This document shows, piece by piece, positions 34,655-44,571 of a DNA stretch of 61,824 bases (positions are counted from its first letter, which is position 1; the number at the start of each line of letters is the position of its first letter). The notes under the pieces were generated by a model. It worked only from the letters and a program-made list of their open reading frames with translations. It was not told the origin of the DNA and searched no databases. The stretch is taken from the NCBI GenBank assembly GCA_033297075.1, contig MU858255.1, positions 1 through 61,824 of the forward strand, read 5' to 3'. Made by a program: the position numbers and the translations under genes. The DNA is from Rhypophila decipiens (taxonomy: Eukaryota; Ascomycota; Sordariomycetes; Sordariales; Naviculisporaceae).

Positions 34655-37201
34655 TTACAGGATATGCACCCTGTCGGTGTAGATTTGGAGCCCAAAATCC
34701 TCCATGGCGTGCTGCGTATCCGCCGAGGGGCAGCCAATACAGTGGAATTCCTCCTTCGGCGGTGCCTGGAGAAGGTTGACGAGTTCGTCGTAGTCCAGCT
34801 TCAAAACGCGTTGCACAGCCGCCACGTCCCAGAGCCAGGCCCGAAAGGCGGCTGCCACATCTGCGATACAAATACGAAGTCGAAACTCGCGCCTGGCTAG
34901 GAGGGGGAGTGTCTCTGGCTCTCTATCAAGGATGGGGGCCCATCTGTTATATCTTCGGTACTCCCAACTGACTTCTATAGTTTTAACAGCATTCCCACCT
35001 CCGGCAAGCCTTGGCGAATAGGACCCATCTGCGGCATCCATTTCGTAAAGCGTGATGATGACCCGATTCCCCTTGTACCGTCTGGCATCGCTGATTGGCA
35101 GTGTCATCTCGACATACTCATCCACAACGCACGGGTGGAATCTCTCTCCAAGCCATGCCAGATAAGCCGACCTGAAGGCAAAGTCTGCATCACGAGAATT
35201 CCCGTCGACATTAAGCGCTTTGATCATGGGCAACAAGTCGTGCCCCGTTTTGGCTCCTGGAAAGAAGCTGGAGATGTCCATTCGGTCTCCGAAATGCTTC
35301 TCCATCTTACGGCGCGCGCTGATAAGGTGAGAGTGAGCACTGCCAAGGTGGCCAGAGGGCCCGCCGCCGTCAAATTCAGACGAGACGAGAAGGTGAGTGC
35401 AGGTTGCGACCAGCCGGTAAGTCGCAGCTCGCTCTGTCTCCCTAAGAACAAGATAGAAGCTACTTCCGAGGGGCGGGTCCTTCTCTCTGAAAAGGCGGTG
35501 GAGGGGATTGGCAATCTTGGAGGGTTTGGGTTTGTTCTTGTATGCGAGAACGAAGACGTGGTCGTGGCCTGGCTGTACAATCCGGTCCAGTGGATGGTCG
35601 GATACCAGGTAGATGTCCCGACTCCTTCCCGGGATTCTGTATCTTGTTCTAGATGCCTGGGGAATGGGCTGCGTCGGGATCTTGCAGACATGTGTTAGGT
35701 TGAGAGAGAGCGCGCCTGTGTCAGTGCACACAGCGATATCATCGTTCCAGCGCCGATACGCCCCTCCATTGTAGGTCCAGTCCCATAAATTCTTATTTTG
35801 CTGTCCCCAAAGTTCCGTTGGGAGGGACGTATAGCCCTCCACATCCGTAACGACGGAGGCCTCCTCTGGAAGAGTTTGGTTCATCAGCTGCTGCCATGAG
35901 TCTGGTGTCGACCAATCTGGAACCCACGAAGGCGACGAGGAAGGCGCAGAGTCGGTTCCCGCAGCAAAAAAGAGGAACACGAGTTTCTGAAGATTCGCTA
36001 CGCAGTGGGCGAAGAAGCCGGTAAAAATGTGAGCGGGCGGGATGGAGTAGTCGGGCTGCCATTGACGCCGCTCGGCATCGCTAAGACCAACCAAACCGAG
36101 CAGCCCGAAGATTTTGTCTCTTGGGTCTGAGGCCTTGGATGATGCTGTTTTCTGTAGCACTCCCAAGATGCTTGTCGCCGTGAATGTCTTTTGGGCAAGA
36201 TACCGCACCCAAGGGGCCTGCAAGGATTCCACGTTTGCCTTCTGTTCCTCTGAAGTGCCCCAAGGCGTCGAGTCGGTCCAGAAATCTACATGGCCGATCC
36301 GGATGATAGTTTGACGGGAGAGCAAGAGCTCCTGAATCACCCAGACTCTGCTGAAATACTGCCGTGCCAGAACCTCGGCTAAGCTCACCCTGCCAGCCAG
36401 TTTGCAGTGGGCAGGCAGCTTGGGAACGACAAAGCCGCTTGCCAGGTCGGAAAGTCGGGAGCGTGTGGGAAAGTCCCCCCTGGACAGGGGCAAAACGATA
36501 TCCGAACCCAGGTAGACGACGGCCCTCATGCAGTGTTCGTAGATTCGCGCCATCTTTGCCACTTGCTGACCCCGCTCGGGGATGTTGGCCTGGTTGATAC
36601 AAAGTGCATCGACCCAGACCATTCTTGTTCCTCGCCATGGCCGGCAGTAGCGGAGCATCTCCCAGCAGTTCCTGGTCTGGAAGAGGACGTCCCAGAACGG
36701 GCCGATAAAAATGGGACGGCTGAGAGAATAATCGCCCTCCTCGCCGCCCCATGTGTAGGACACGGTCTCGTACTCGGGGCAGTTGTGGTCTGAAAAGACC
36801 TCAAGCGACACGTGAAGCGGGTATTGCTCATTGTCACCCTCGACAGCAGTCAGGCAAGCGAGACGGAACTCGTCTGGTGCTAGTGTGTCTCCGTAAATTG
36901 GCGAGCCGCGTGGCTTGCTTTCCTTCGTCGTGTTTAACTCTGCCGGAATGTCGCAAGACTTTGACGGGCCCCCACTCGGGTTTCCCAGGATGGATTTGTA
37001 CGGCACAGAGCCTGGCCATCGGAGATTCATTCGATCGCTTGGTCCGGCCTCGGGGATTCCGAGGACGGAATTGCTGCTTTCATTCCGAGGCACGTGCTCT
37101 CGCCATCGGTAGCGAGAGCCGCACGAGGCGCACCAAGGGACATTGCCGTCCTCGACTTGGATGACCGGCTGGCTACAGGATACCTCGTGCCAGCGGCTCA
37201 T
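34655..37201 (-). CDS. large HET-domain protein
   Basis: Second heterokaryon-incompatibility-type gene of the window, of a different subgroup from the one at 20.3 kb. Single exon, 848 residues from MSRWHEV. The first 60 residues carry a CASC pair (VPWCASCGSRYRW), seen at the start of this subgroup. The HET domain follows at about residues 150-330: CPEYETVSYTWGGEEG, VWVDALCINQANIPERGQQV, ARIYEHCMRAVVYLG and RQYFSRVWVIQELLLSR. The signature DPRDKIFGLLGLVG lies at about residue 385, then PSWVPDWSTP. The long C-terminal part has no recognised domain. An earlier in-frame ATG or alternative start up to 37390 is possible, but the chosen start matches the usual beginning. The reading frame is intact over 2.5 kb. 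It is divergent from the tyrosinase gene. Confidence 0.88.
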   Translation of the reverse strand: MSRWHEVSCSQPVIQVEDGNVPWCASCGSRYRWREHVPRNESSNSVLGIPEAGPSDRMNLRWPGSVPYKSILGNPSGGPSKSCDIPAELNTTKESKPRGSPIYGDTLAPDEFRLACLTAVEGDNEQYPLHVSLEVFSDHNCPEYETVSYTWGGEEGDYSLSRPIFIGPFWDVLFQTRNCWEMLRYCRPWRGTRMVWVDALCINQANIPERGQQVAKMARIYEHCMRAVVYLGSDIVLPLSRGDFPTRSRLSDLASGFVVPKLPAHCKLAGRVSLAEVLARQYFSRVWVIQELLLSRQTIIRIGHVDFWTDSTPWGTSEEQKANVESLQAPWVRYLAQKTFTATSILGVLQKTASSKASDPRDKIFGLLGLVGLSDAERRQWQPDYSIPPAHIFTGFFAHCVANLQKLVFLFFAAGTDSAPSSSPSWVPDWSTPDSWQQLMNQTLPEEASVVTDVEGYTSLPTELWGQQNKNLWDWTYNGGAYRRWNDDIAVCTDTGALSLNLTHVCKIPTQPIPQASRTRYRIPGRSRDIYLVSDHPLDRIVQPGHDHVFVLAYKNKPKPSKIANPLHRLFREKDPPLGSSFYLVLRETERAATYRLVATCTHLLVSSEFDGGGPSGHLGSAHSHLISARRKMEKHFGDRMDISSFFPGAKTGHDLLPMIKALNVDGNSRDADFAFRSAYLAWLGERFHPCVVDEYVEMTLPISDARRYKGNRVIITLYEMDAADGSYSPRLAGGGNAVKTIEVSWEYRRYNRWAPILDREPETLPLLARREFRLRICIADVAAAFRAWLWDVAAVQRVLKLDYDELVNLLQAPPKEEFHCIGCPSADTQHAMEDFGLQIYTDRVHIL

Positions 37202-38623
37202 TCTTCCAAGAATCGAGATTACCTCGGGAAACCCACGTCTGCGGAACTCGTTAGAAAGTGTGATCAAATGAGCTATAACATCAAAACACATACAGAATGC
37301 TATGCTGACCGTTGTACTTGCTGGTGGGCCTTGCCTGACCCAAATATGCAAGAAGAAAGGAGGAGAATGCCGGTCGTAAGAGACGACCAAATGTCAACGT
37401 GTACGGAGTATGTGCCTGACGAAAGACTCGCAGGTTATCTGCGGGGTATCCACTAACCCTTACCAGCTAGCGAGCTGCATGTACAGTACAGTTTTTAGAT
37501 ACGTGCATCTTCAATTTCGGAGGTTGTATTGGATAATGGCGGGCCCACGCTAGTACAGTGGGGAGGAGTTGAAGACTGTATTTTGCTCTCGACAATATTT
37601 GGAGTAAAGTTATGTAACCTTCTGCCGTGACTGAGAAGGATATAAAGGGGAAGATGCTATGTATTTAAGAATATATATCCTGACATATTGAGAGCTTGCT
37701 ATTCCCTACTAGTATAAGAGAAGTACGAACGAGTCTATAACGAATCATAAGGAGGTAAAGGTAGTAAGATATAGGAGCTTCTAGTCTTCGTTGTTGTTCA
37801 GAAGGTGCGGCTTTTTGTCGCCATAGCTAGGACTGGTTCTAGAGCTTTCTGAGCAGACAGGGAGCTTTCAGGGGCAAAATGTACCAAATCCACTACCTGG
37901 ATGTAGCCGGCCAGTACCGCAGCCCCGGGTTTCACTATGCCCGCTTACAAAGACGAGGAGCATATGATATCGGGATACCCAGGAGCCCTCTGCTGTAAGA
38001 CCCATGCATCAAGGAAACCATACCATCTTACGGATAGTCATCTCGTTAATAAAGATCATCATCACAAACCGAGTGAGCTGCATGTGTTGGTTGCAGACCT
38101 GTATCTAGATTCGTCGACTAACGTTCCGGAACAGATGTGCCGATGGTGTGCAAGCCTGTCCCGACTCCCCGGAGATGTGACTGTTGCAGGAGGGTAGCAT
38201 TTTCTGCACAAACGAAAAGTCCGAGCCAATATTACAACCTCCTGGACCCCCCATTCGGCTCGTACCGCCACCACACCCTGGGGAAAGCCACGAGCTTCTG
38301 GCTTCACAACGCGTCTTGTAAATAGTTCCGTTTGTCATCCAATCTACCTGCCTTGTAGATATGCGGCCAGGGGCCAACCTGCAGAAAAAGCACTGTATCC
38401 TGGATTCCGGATGCTACCAACTGGCGGGAATATCAGAACAGTATGGGCATTCGCCAGGAGTTCACTATGCTCGGCATCCGTATTTGTCCAGGACTCATGG
38501 CCCGTCAAGGCCAAGAGATGAAGAAATATTAAATCTCGAGGTCTCTCCGTTCTTCATGTTCCCGATAACACAATCTTCTGTCAGTTCAACCCTGATCTGC
38601 CCCCCAGCAAGTTCCGTGACAAC
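37202..38623. other. divergent intergenic region, 1.4 kb
   Basis: Lies between the starts of the HET gene and the tyrosinase gene. The portion 37480-37790 is AT-rich with many TATA-like strings. No gene supported. Confidence 0.55.
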
Positions 38624-40019
38624 ATGAAGCTTCTCACCCTCGTGTGGCAACTCCTTGCCGTGTCGAGCTTGGTCTCTGCCGTCCCGGCTGGACCAGGTAA
38701 AGACCGCGAGCTTGAGGCGGCCAAACAACTCAAGTCCTTCCAGAAGGAATACATCAAGAACGTCGAAAAGATTGTCAAGAAGCGCAAGACAGGATGCACC
38801 TCCAAAAAGATCCTCCGTCGTAAAGAATGGTGAGTTGCCTCTGCCTATGCCCGGGCCTGCATGTGGCCACTAACACTCAGTTTTGACTTTCCTCCCAGGG
38901 GCTCCCTCAAGAAACCCGAACGACAGGCATACATCAACGCAATCAAGTGCATAAACAAGCTCACGCCCCCTCTCACCCCCCCATCCCTGATTCCCGGCGT
39001 ACGCACCCGACTAGACGACTTCATCGGCTCCCACCAGCTACGCACACCCTTCGTACACAGCAACGGCGTCTTCCTCTCCTACCACAGACACCTAGTCCAC
39101 CTCTTTGAAAAAGCCCTCCGCACAGAATGCGGCTACACCGGCGCCCAGCCCTACTGGGACTGGACCCTCTCCTGGCAAGACCTCGAAGCGTCGCCCGTAT
39201 TCGACGGCTCGGCAACTTCCCTCTCCGGCGACGGCGTGTTCATCCCGAACCGCACAGACACGGTCATCCCCCTACCAGACGGCAACATTCTGATCCTGAC
39301 TCCCGGCACAGGAGGCGGCTGCGTCACCACCGGCCCGTTCCAATACAACAACGGCGCGGGCTATGTCCTCAACCTCGGCCCGCAAGGCAGCCTGGACTAC
39401 AACCCCCGCTGTCTGGAGCGGGACCTGCACACCGTCGAGCAAGGACCCAACACTAAACCGTCCAAGGTGGCCGTGCTGTACACCTGCGGCGGTGATATGG
39501 CTTGCTTTTACAAGAAGCTGGACAATCCCATTTGGGGCGTGCACTCGGTGGGCCATTATCAGCTGGGTGCCACGGCCGGGGATGTGTTTGTCAGTCCGGG
39601 GGATCCTGCTTTTTGGCTGCATCATGCCAATTTAGATCGTGTTTGGGCTGTTTGGCAGTATCTGGGGCAGGGAGAGGAGAGGGTGAAGAAGTTGTATGGG
39701 ACTGTTACGAACTTCAATGGTATGTTTTCTTTTAACTTGCAATTCCTTTCTGTCTTCCCATTCTTGGGTTGTTGTGAGAATTGTTCCGGGATCGTCAGCT
39801 TCTGCTCTCCGGCCGCCGTCGGGAACATGGAATCGGATTGATGCTTGATTCACTTTGCTTATACGAGGTGATACTAACTCTGTGTCCATAACAGACCCTC
39901 CCAGTCAGAACGCTACCCTTGACTTCTCGCTTGACTTTGGCGGAGTCATCTCTCCGGCCAGAACGCTTGATGAGATTATATCGCCCATCGACGGAGAGCA
40001 TTGCTTCATCTATGAGTGA
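38624..40019 (+). CDS. secreted tyrosinase (type 3 copper oxidase)
   Basis: Copper enzyme that hydroxylates monophenols and oxidises diphenols. Secreted short forms act in pigment formation and in peptide natural-product pathways. Three exons, 38624-38829, 38899-39719 and 39895-40019, give 383 residues. The signal peptide is about residues 1-19 (MKLLTLVWQLLAVSSLVSA), then a charged helix and a conserved Cys-Thr. The CuA site is IGSHQLRTPFVHSNG...SYHRHLVHLFEKAL (three His), followed by QPYWDWTL. The CuB site is NPIWGVHSVGHYQ (two His) and PAFWLHHANLDRVWAVWQ (third His). All six copper ligands are present. The last intron splits an Asp codon (G|AC). It lacks the long C-terminal cap of fungal intracellular tyrosinases. 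No precursor-peptide gene with Kex2 repeats or DUF3328 gene was found nearby, so a RiPP role is not supported. A decayed copy of its 3' end lies 1.4 kb downstream. Confidence 0.93.
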
Positions 40020-40415
40020 AGCAACCAACAGGACTCGGTTAATACCACCATCCGGTAACATGGGTAGGATTTTCGTTGTGCAAGCAGGAAAGGAGGAAGG
40101 CAGGATAATGATAGTCAAGGCATATCCAAACAATATGACAGGTCTGTTCCATTGTCGCTGTTAACCCCGTAACACGTGCGAACCTCACTCTATGCCCAGC
40201 TTTGGCTTGGGCAATATTAGACACTACGGGCACTTGAGTTTCGTTTCTTTGTAGTATTCATATTTCCTAAACAAGCAGCAACAACGGAATACAGCATCGT
40301 TCCTCCTTGGCCCATTCCGTCACTCTTGGAACCCCCATTTTCCCATCATCTCCGCCCCCAAGACGTTTACATTATTTGTGCCTCCCGCAAACATGCAGTG
40401 CAGTCGAAACAAAGC
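40020..40415. other. 3' region between tyrosinase and the small secreted peptide gene
   Basis: Convergent spacer; its first 100 bp are the source of the duplicated tail found at 41.4 kb. No gene. Confidence 0.6.
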
Positions 40416-40655
40416 CTACTTCTTGATACAGCAGCACTTCTTCTTCAGCCAGCCACAGTTATCGCCTGTCATGTGGGAGAATCCGCGTTTATCGCAGTAG
40501 TCCTCGCACTTGCCACCCCAAGTCCGGGAGCAGGAGCTCGGGTGGAAGCAGTTGTCGGCCGCGATGGCAGCAGGGGCGGCTGCGTCGGTATCGGCAGGAG
40601 CAGCCGATGCGGTGATGGCGGCCATGGCGATGGTCAGGATGGCTTGGAGTTTCAT
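40416..40655 (-). CDS. small secreted cysteine-rich peptide, defensin-like (CSalpha-beta candidate)
   Basis: Single exon, 79 residues. The signal peptide is about 1-18 (MKLQAILTIAMAAITASA), then an Ala/Asp-rich pro-segment. A basic mature part of about 45 residues has eight cysteines with spacing C-x5-C-x7-C-x3-C-x13-C-x5-C-C-C. The CEDYC (CxxxC) helix signature preceded by GGKC (G-x-C) and a final CxC contained in KKCCCIKK fit the CSalpha-beta pattern of fungal defensin-like peptides. Such peptides are usually antimicrobial or signalling molecules; no activity can be assigned from sequence alone. It could instead be a different small cysteine-rich effector. The gene lies tail to tail with the tyrosinase and between it and the duplicated tyrosinase tail. 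A GGA/TGA microsatellite lies just upstream. Confidence 0.72.
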   Translation of the reverse strand: MKLQAILTIAMAAITASAAPADTDAAAPAAIAADNCFHPSSCSRTWGGKCEDYCDKRGFSHMTGDNCGWLKKKCCCIKK

Positions 40656-41368
40656 GGTGTCTTGTTCTTTGCAAGAGATGAGTTTTCGAGGCGCTGAAGC
40701 TGTCGCTTGGTCAAGCGGTTCTTGGTTGGTTGGGTTTGAGTTCAAGGTCTTTTGTGGATAGTGAAGGAGGAGGAGGAGGATGATGATGATGTTGATCCGG
40801 TCGTCTTTTCTTGCATGATTACTGGACTTTAGCTGACTATTTATCTTTTTGAGCCTTTGTTGAGAAGCACAGCAGAGGCGTTGCAGATCCCGCGTTTGCC
40901 TCGTGCGGGAGAATGGTCAGCCCGACTTATGGCCAGCCATCAGGCCACTCTAATTCGCAGATTAAGGGAGCAATCAAGTTACATGGATATCACGTTACTA
41001 TGAGGTAATTCGAAGCTAAGGTTGGACTTGCAACTCGCCGTTATTAGATTAACATAGAGTATCGGGCATAGACTCAGCCTCTCAAACCTCCATGCTTCGG
41101 CTTGCCTGTCGATAGACATCAAATCATCTTCGACCTCTGCACTCGGATTAGAGTAGCCAAGCATTCAATCCGTGATTGAGAGCCTCCAAAGGCGGTCAGC
41201 GATCTAACAAAACTCTAACCATCTCGTAACTAATTCGCGGGGTCGCCGTCGAGAAGGGCCGTCTCGAGGTTACAGCCGCCTATATCATTAGCGATTCAGC
41301 ACCAATGATGTTGTCATTAGCAACGAGCATCAAAACTTTGAACTACCAGAATCTAGGGACCACGGAAC
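40656..41368. other. intergenic upstream of the small peptide gene
   Basis: Presumed promoter of the minus-strand peptide gene; contains the microsatellite at 40764-40792. Nothing else recognised. Confidence 0.5.
40764..40792. repeat. GGA/TGA trinucleotide microsatellite
   Basis: (GGA)n passes into (TGA)n over about 29 bp, roughly 110 bp upstream of the peptide start codon on the minus strand. Confidence 0.8.
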
Positions 41369-41535
41369 ATCGCCCATCAACGGTGAGCATTGCTTCATCT
41401 ATGAGTAGAGCAAAAGGAACTCGGCGATGTCGCTTTGTTGGTATCTTGTGGGCGTCGATGGGATGGGAATATTGATACCCCGTATAGAAGCAGCAAATCA
41501 CGAGGGGGGAGAAACGAATAATGATATCCAAGGCG
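41369..41535 (+). pseudogene. decayed copy of the tyrosinase 3' end
   Basis: 41369-41424 matches 39980-40038 closely: ATCGCCCATC, then GAGCATTGCTTCATCTATGA, then GAACTCGG or its diverged partner. It covers the last dozen tyrosinase codons and the start of the 3' region, in the same orientation. A second island (AATAATGATATCCAAGGC near 41516-41533) matches 40104-40121. Between the islands the sequences have diverged or gained indels. No upstream tyrosinase exon was seen here, so only the tail is left. Confidence 0.8.
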
Positions 41536-42266
41536 CATGAAAATGAGATGTGTGCTGTTGGGTGGTTGACAATTGGTCACCTGGGGTGTCTTTGGTGCCA
41601 GACCAAAGCCCTCGCTGATCGTGCAGCTTTGTCAATGATGGCCTGGCTCCTAGTGAATAGTGATATGTCCATCATCAGTAGAAACCTTGCAACTTCTTTC
41701 CGTTTTACACCAAAACTACCCTCAGCAGTTTCCATGTTAGGGAGTGCCATTGAGCCACTATTGAGGTCAACTGCATGTAGGTTCCTGAGCAGGTTCCTTC
41801 GCTCCAGGGTATCGTTCTGGATTGCCGGCTTGCCGCCAACAAGTTCGATGAACGACATCAACGGATTAGTTACCTTTGAGGACCCCAAAGAAATCAGAAA
41901 GCGCCACTTGCGAGAGGAGAGATCAATCAGCGTAAAAGAAAAGGCACCAAGTTTCCTTCAGCCTCAGCTTGGCCCGATATCCTGCCGAGGGCTATCGTTT
42001 ACTAGCCCCAGCTTGGTTCTGGCAAGTCAATTGGGAATGAGCGAGTAATTTCAAATCTGTCGAATTATGGCATGATATTGATGCACGGGTCGAATCACAG
42101 AGCCGCCTCAAGGTTGGCATAACATTCGGTAAAAACTTTGAGTAAGTGACGAGTAGATAAGAACAAAGCTTTGCCATGTGTCAAAAGTCGAGCATTCTCT
42201 GCCCAAAAACAAACAACAATTCTCAGTGCTGATTGAATAAGTAACCACCTGTTATACGCACACATC
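41536..42266. other. intergenic, 0.7 kb
   Basis: Overlapping ORFs exist on both strands (for example minus 41577-41888) but none carries a recognisable domain. It may be remnant DNA linked to the duplicated tyrosinase tail. The right end is upstream of the GPI-type gene. Confidence 0.45.
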
Positions 42267-43099
42267 ATGCGCCCCATCGGTTTCCTATGCCTCGCTATGG
42301 CGACAGCGGTCCAGGTAATTGCCAAAAGCGATATTACACCCGTGCTCACGGCAGGCCGACGAAGCTCCCAGCAAGCCGTCCGCGGGGTGTCGCTGATACC
42401 AAGGCAATTCTCAGATTGTGCCGTGAGTTCATATTACTAACCCCTCGCCCCCAGCTCGCCAGCGTTGCTAATTCGTCTCTCTTCCCCACGCAGTGCTACG
42501 ACGCGGCCTTCGGCGGTGGCGGTTGCGGGCAATGCACACGATACTCCTCCGGAGCATGCGAATGCCCTAGCTACGCGACCAACAACCCATGCAACAGTGT
42601 GCTGAATCGATGCCAAATTACAGCCAGTGGTCTCGGTCAGACTTGTCCCTCCCTGTCGTGTGACGTTGCCGAGTTATCTGGTGATGAAGGACAGACTTCG
42701 ATTTGTCCGTCGGGACAACAGCCCTGTGGGACCTCCGGGGAGTTATGCATCTCTGAGAAGTATATCTGCTGTGGCACAAACAGTTTCGGTCAACCACTGG
42801 CTTGTTCTTCTGGCCAGGTGTGCAATTCCGATGGAACATGCGGTTCTGGTTCTGTTGGAGATGGAGATGGCGATAGAGGTGATGATGAGGATGATTCGGT
42901 GTCGGTTTCGTCCTTTGTATCTGCGGCATATCCGTCGTCGTCATATGGTGCACTCGCTGGTACTAGCACTGAGTCTTCTACGGCGACAACGACGGCGCCT
43001 GGGAATGTGCGGACGACTGGATCTGCTTCATCTTGGGCAGGAGGTGTTTCTGGGCAGAAGATGTGGATCGGTTTCGTTGGTGCAGTGTTGTTGCTTTAG
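42267..43099 (+). CDS. cysteine-rich cell-surface protein, GPI-anchor type, Stig1-like repeat
   Basis: Two exons, 42267-42422 and 42494-43099, give 253 residues. The signal peptide is about 1-19 (MRPIGFLCLAMATAVQVIA), then a short pro-region. About 20 cysteines fall in residues 50-180: GGGGCGQCTRYSSGACECP, CPSGQQPCGTSGELC and YICCGTNSFGQPLACSSG-QVCNSDGTC. The last part resembles Stig1-type cysteine modules of fungal surface proteins. An acidic Gly/Asp stretch and a Ser/Thr-rich stalk lead to a C-terminal hydrophobic tail (MWIGFVGAVLLL) after a Gly/Ser omega-like site, as for GPI attachment. Function unknown; probably wall-bound and host- or environment-facing. Confidence 0.75.
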
Positions 43100-44571
43100 G
43101 CGGCACAATGATTGCTTGTTTATTCGGCTCATGCAGCTTGTCACGGTTCGAATTGCGGAGGACGACTGGGTTGGGAATAATGCTCATTAGGTGACTTTAG
43201 ATAAATGGGTATATAGCTACTATCCGTATGGTAGTAGGAATTGCGAAAGTCCGATTATCAATCCGTCTAGATCTAAGACTTTAATTGCCCCTTGTCAACG
43301 GCTATGTGAAAGTTTTGCAAAGACCAGGAATTGGAATCGGGACTCTCCGACCATCTCACATGCCAAAGTCGTTCTCTGAACCGTCTACGACTTAACAACT
43401 AATGTCAAAGTGTGCAGACTTGATCATGAAATTCGGTGTGAATTGAGTTGTTGTTTCATCCTTTAGATCTTCTACGCACTCGATCTGTTTCTGCGCGCTT
43501 GAATCGGCATTCATATCCGGTCAACCACGTTTTAGGTTTCAGCTGAAAGACTGGAGTCCCAATCTGTACCATGTGTCCTCTCCTCCCGCCTTGGCGCGTG
43601 AGAAAAGCGACACACCTTTTCCAAAGTCGTTGAAAACATCTCTTTCTTGGCAAAGTAGAGCCTCATGTTGTCTCGATGTTCCTGGCGGTGGAGCATACAT
43701 ACAGCCGTTTCGAAGAAAGGAAGTTACGTAGCAGGCAGAAAGACTGTCATGAAGCAAGCGCCGTTAGAAGATCAGAAGCGCTGTTGGATTCCAAGCGCCA
43801 GACGGCGTCTATCTTGTCTTGGCGACGTCGTTCTGCTTAGCTAATAGCTCCCATTGAAACCCCTATCAAGGGAATGTTCCTGCATGTCTCATGCAATTTG
43901 CTGATAGAGAAAATGTTGACCTTCATCATGAAATATCGGACACATCAACATCTACCGAAGACCCTCACCAGAGCCTCACCGCCCTCCAATTTGCCATCCA
44001 CTTGGCACGTTTTGTGGCGTTCATGCAGGGGTATTCAGCGAAAGTTGGCTCGGTTCTCACTGGTTCAACATGTAGCGAAGATGGTGTCGAGAACGAAAAG
44101 GTCACCGACGTCACTCGTGATTTTGCCTGTCTGCCTTGAGTAAAATTAGCACGTCCTGCTCAAGCGGCCAGCCATGTGGGAGGGTGTACCGTTTGGCCCC
44201 CAACCCTGCGCTGAATTAGAATATGCAAGAAGGGTCCTAGCCGGGGGTTGATGTTTGGAAAAGCGGCCTCCTCCACCCGGAGCCTCATTATACACACCAC
44301 TCTGATGATGTTAGTAAAGGAGTGAGAAGTTGAGAACTACTCGCTTGAGAGGATTCCTCAAAGCTACCAGTTCATGTCTGCCGATTGCTTGTGGGTATAT
44401 ATATCGCCTTCGTGTCAGTGTTTTCCGGACTCCATCATGGTCCTCACCACTACCACAACGATTTCCAATAATCTAATTCTCAATTCCCTGAGCCCCCAGT
44501 GCCCTGAGCACCTTCTTGTGAACACATCCTCCCCCAATACAAACCGATCCTGACGCCCACGCTCAACCGTC
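43100..44571. other. intergenic, 1.5 kb
   Basis: No convincing gene. A plus-strand stretch near 43950-44139 (with LARFVAFMQGYSAKV) looks mildly coding but lacks a start, splice context or known domain. The end is the promoter of the membrane-protein gene. Confidence 0.45.

Noticed and set aside
35135..35698. 187-residue plus-strand ORF
   Set aside because: Lies wholly antisense to the large HET gene; no domain.
37480..37790. AT-rich stretch that could mark a transposon relic or centromere-like DNA
   Set aside because: Only about 300 bp, no terminal repeats, no transposase fragment and no target-site duplication seen.
39795..40133. Minus-strand ORFs at 39.8-40.1 kb and 41.3-41.5 kb sharing LIDEAMLSVDGR-like sequence, resembling a conserved motif
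   Set aside because: The shared string is the antisense of the duplicated tyrosinase tail, not an independent protein motif.
41521..42048. Overlapping ORFs of 175 (plus) and 103 (minus) residues
   Set aside because: No recognisable domain, start context or splice sites; possibly remnant DNA.
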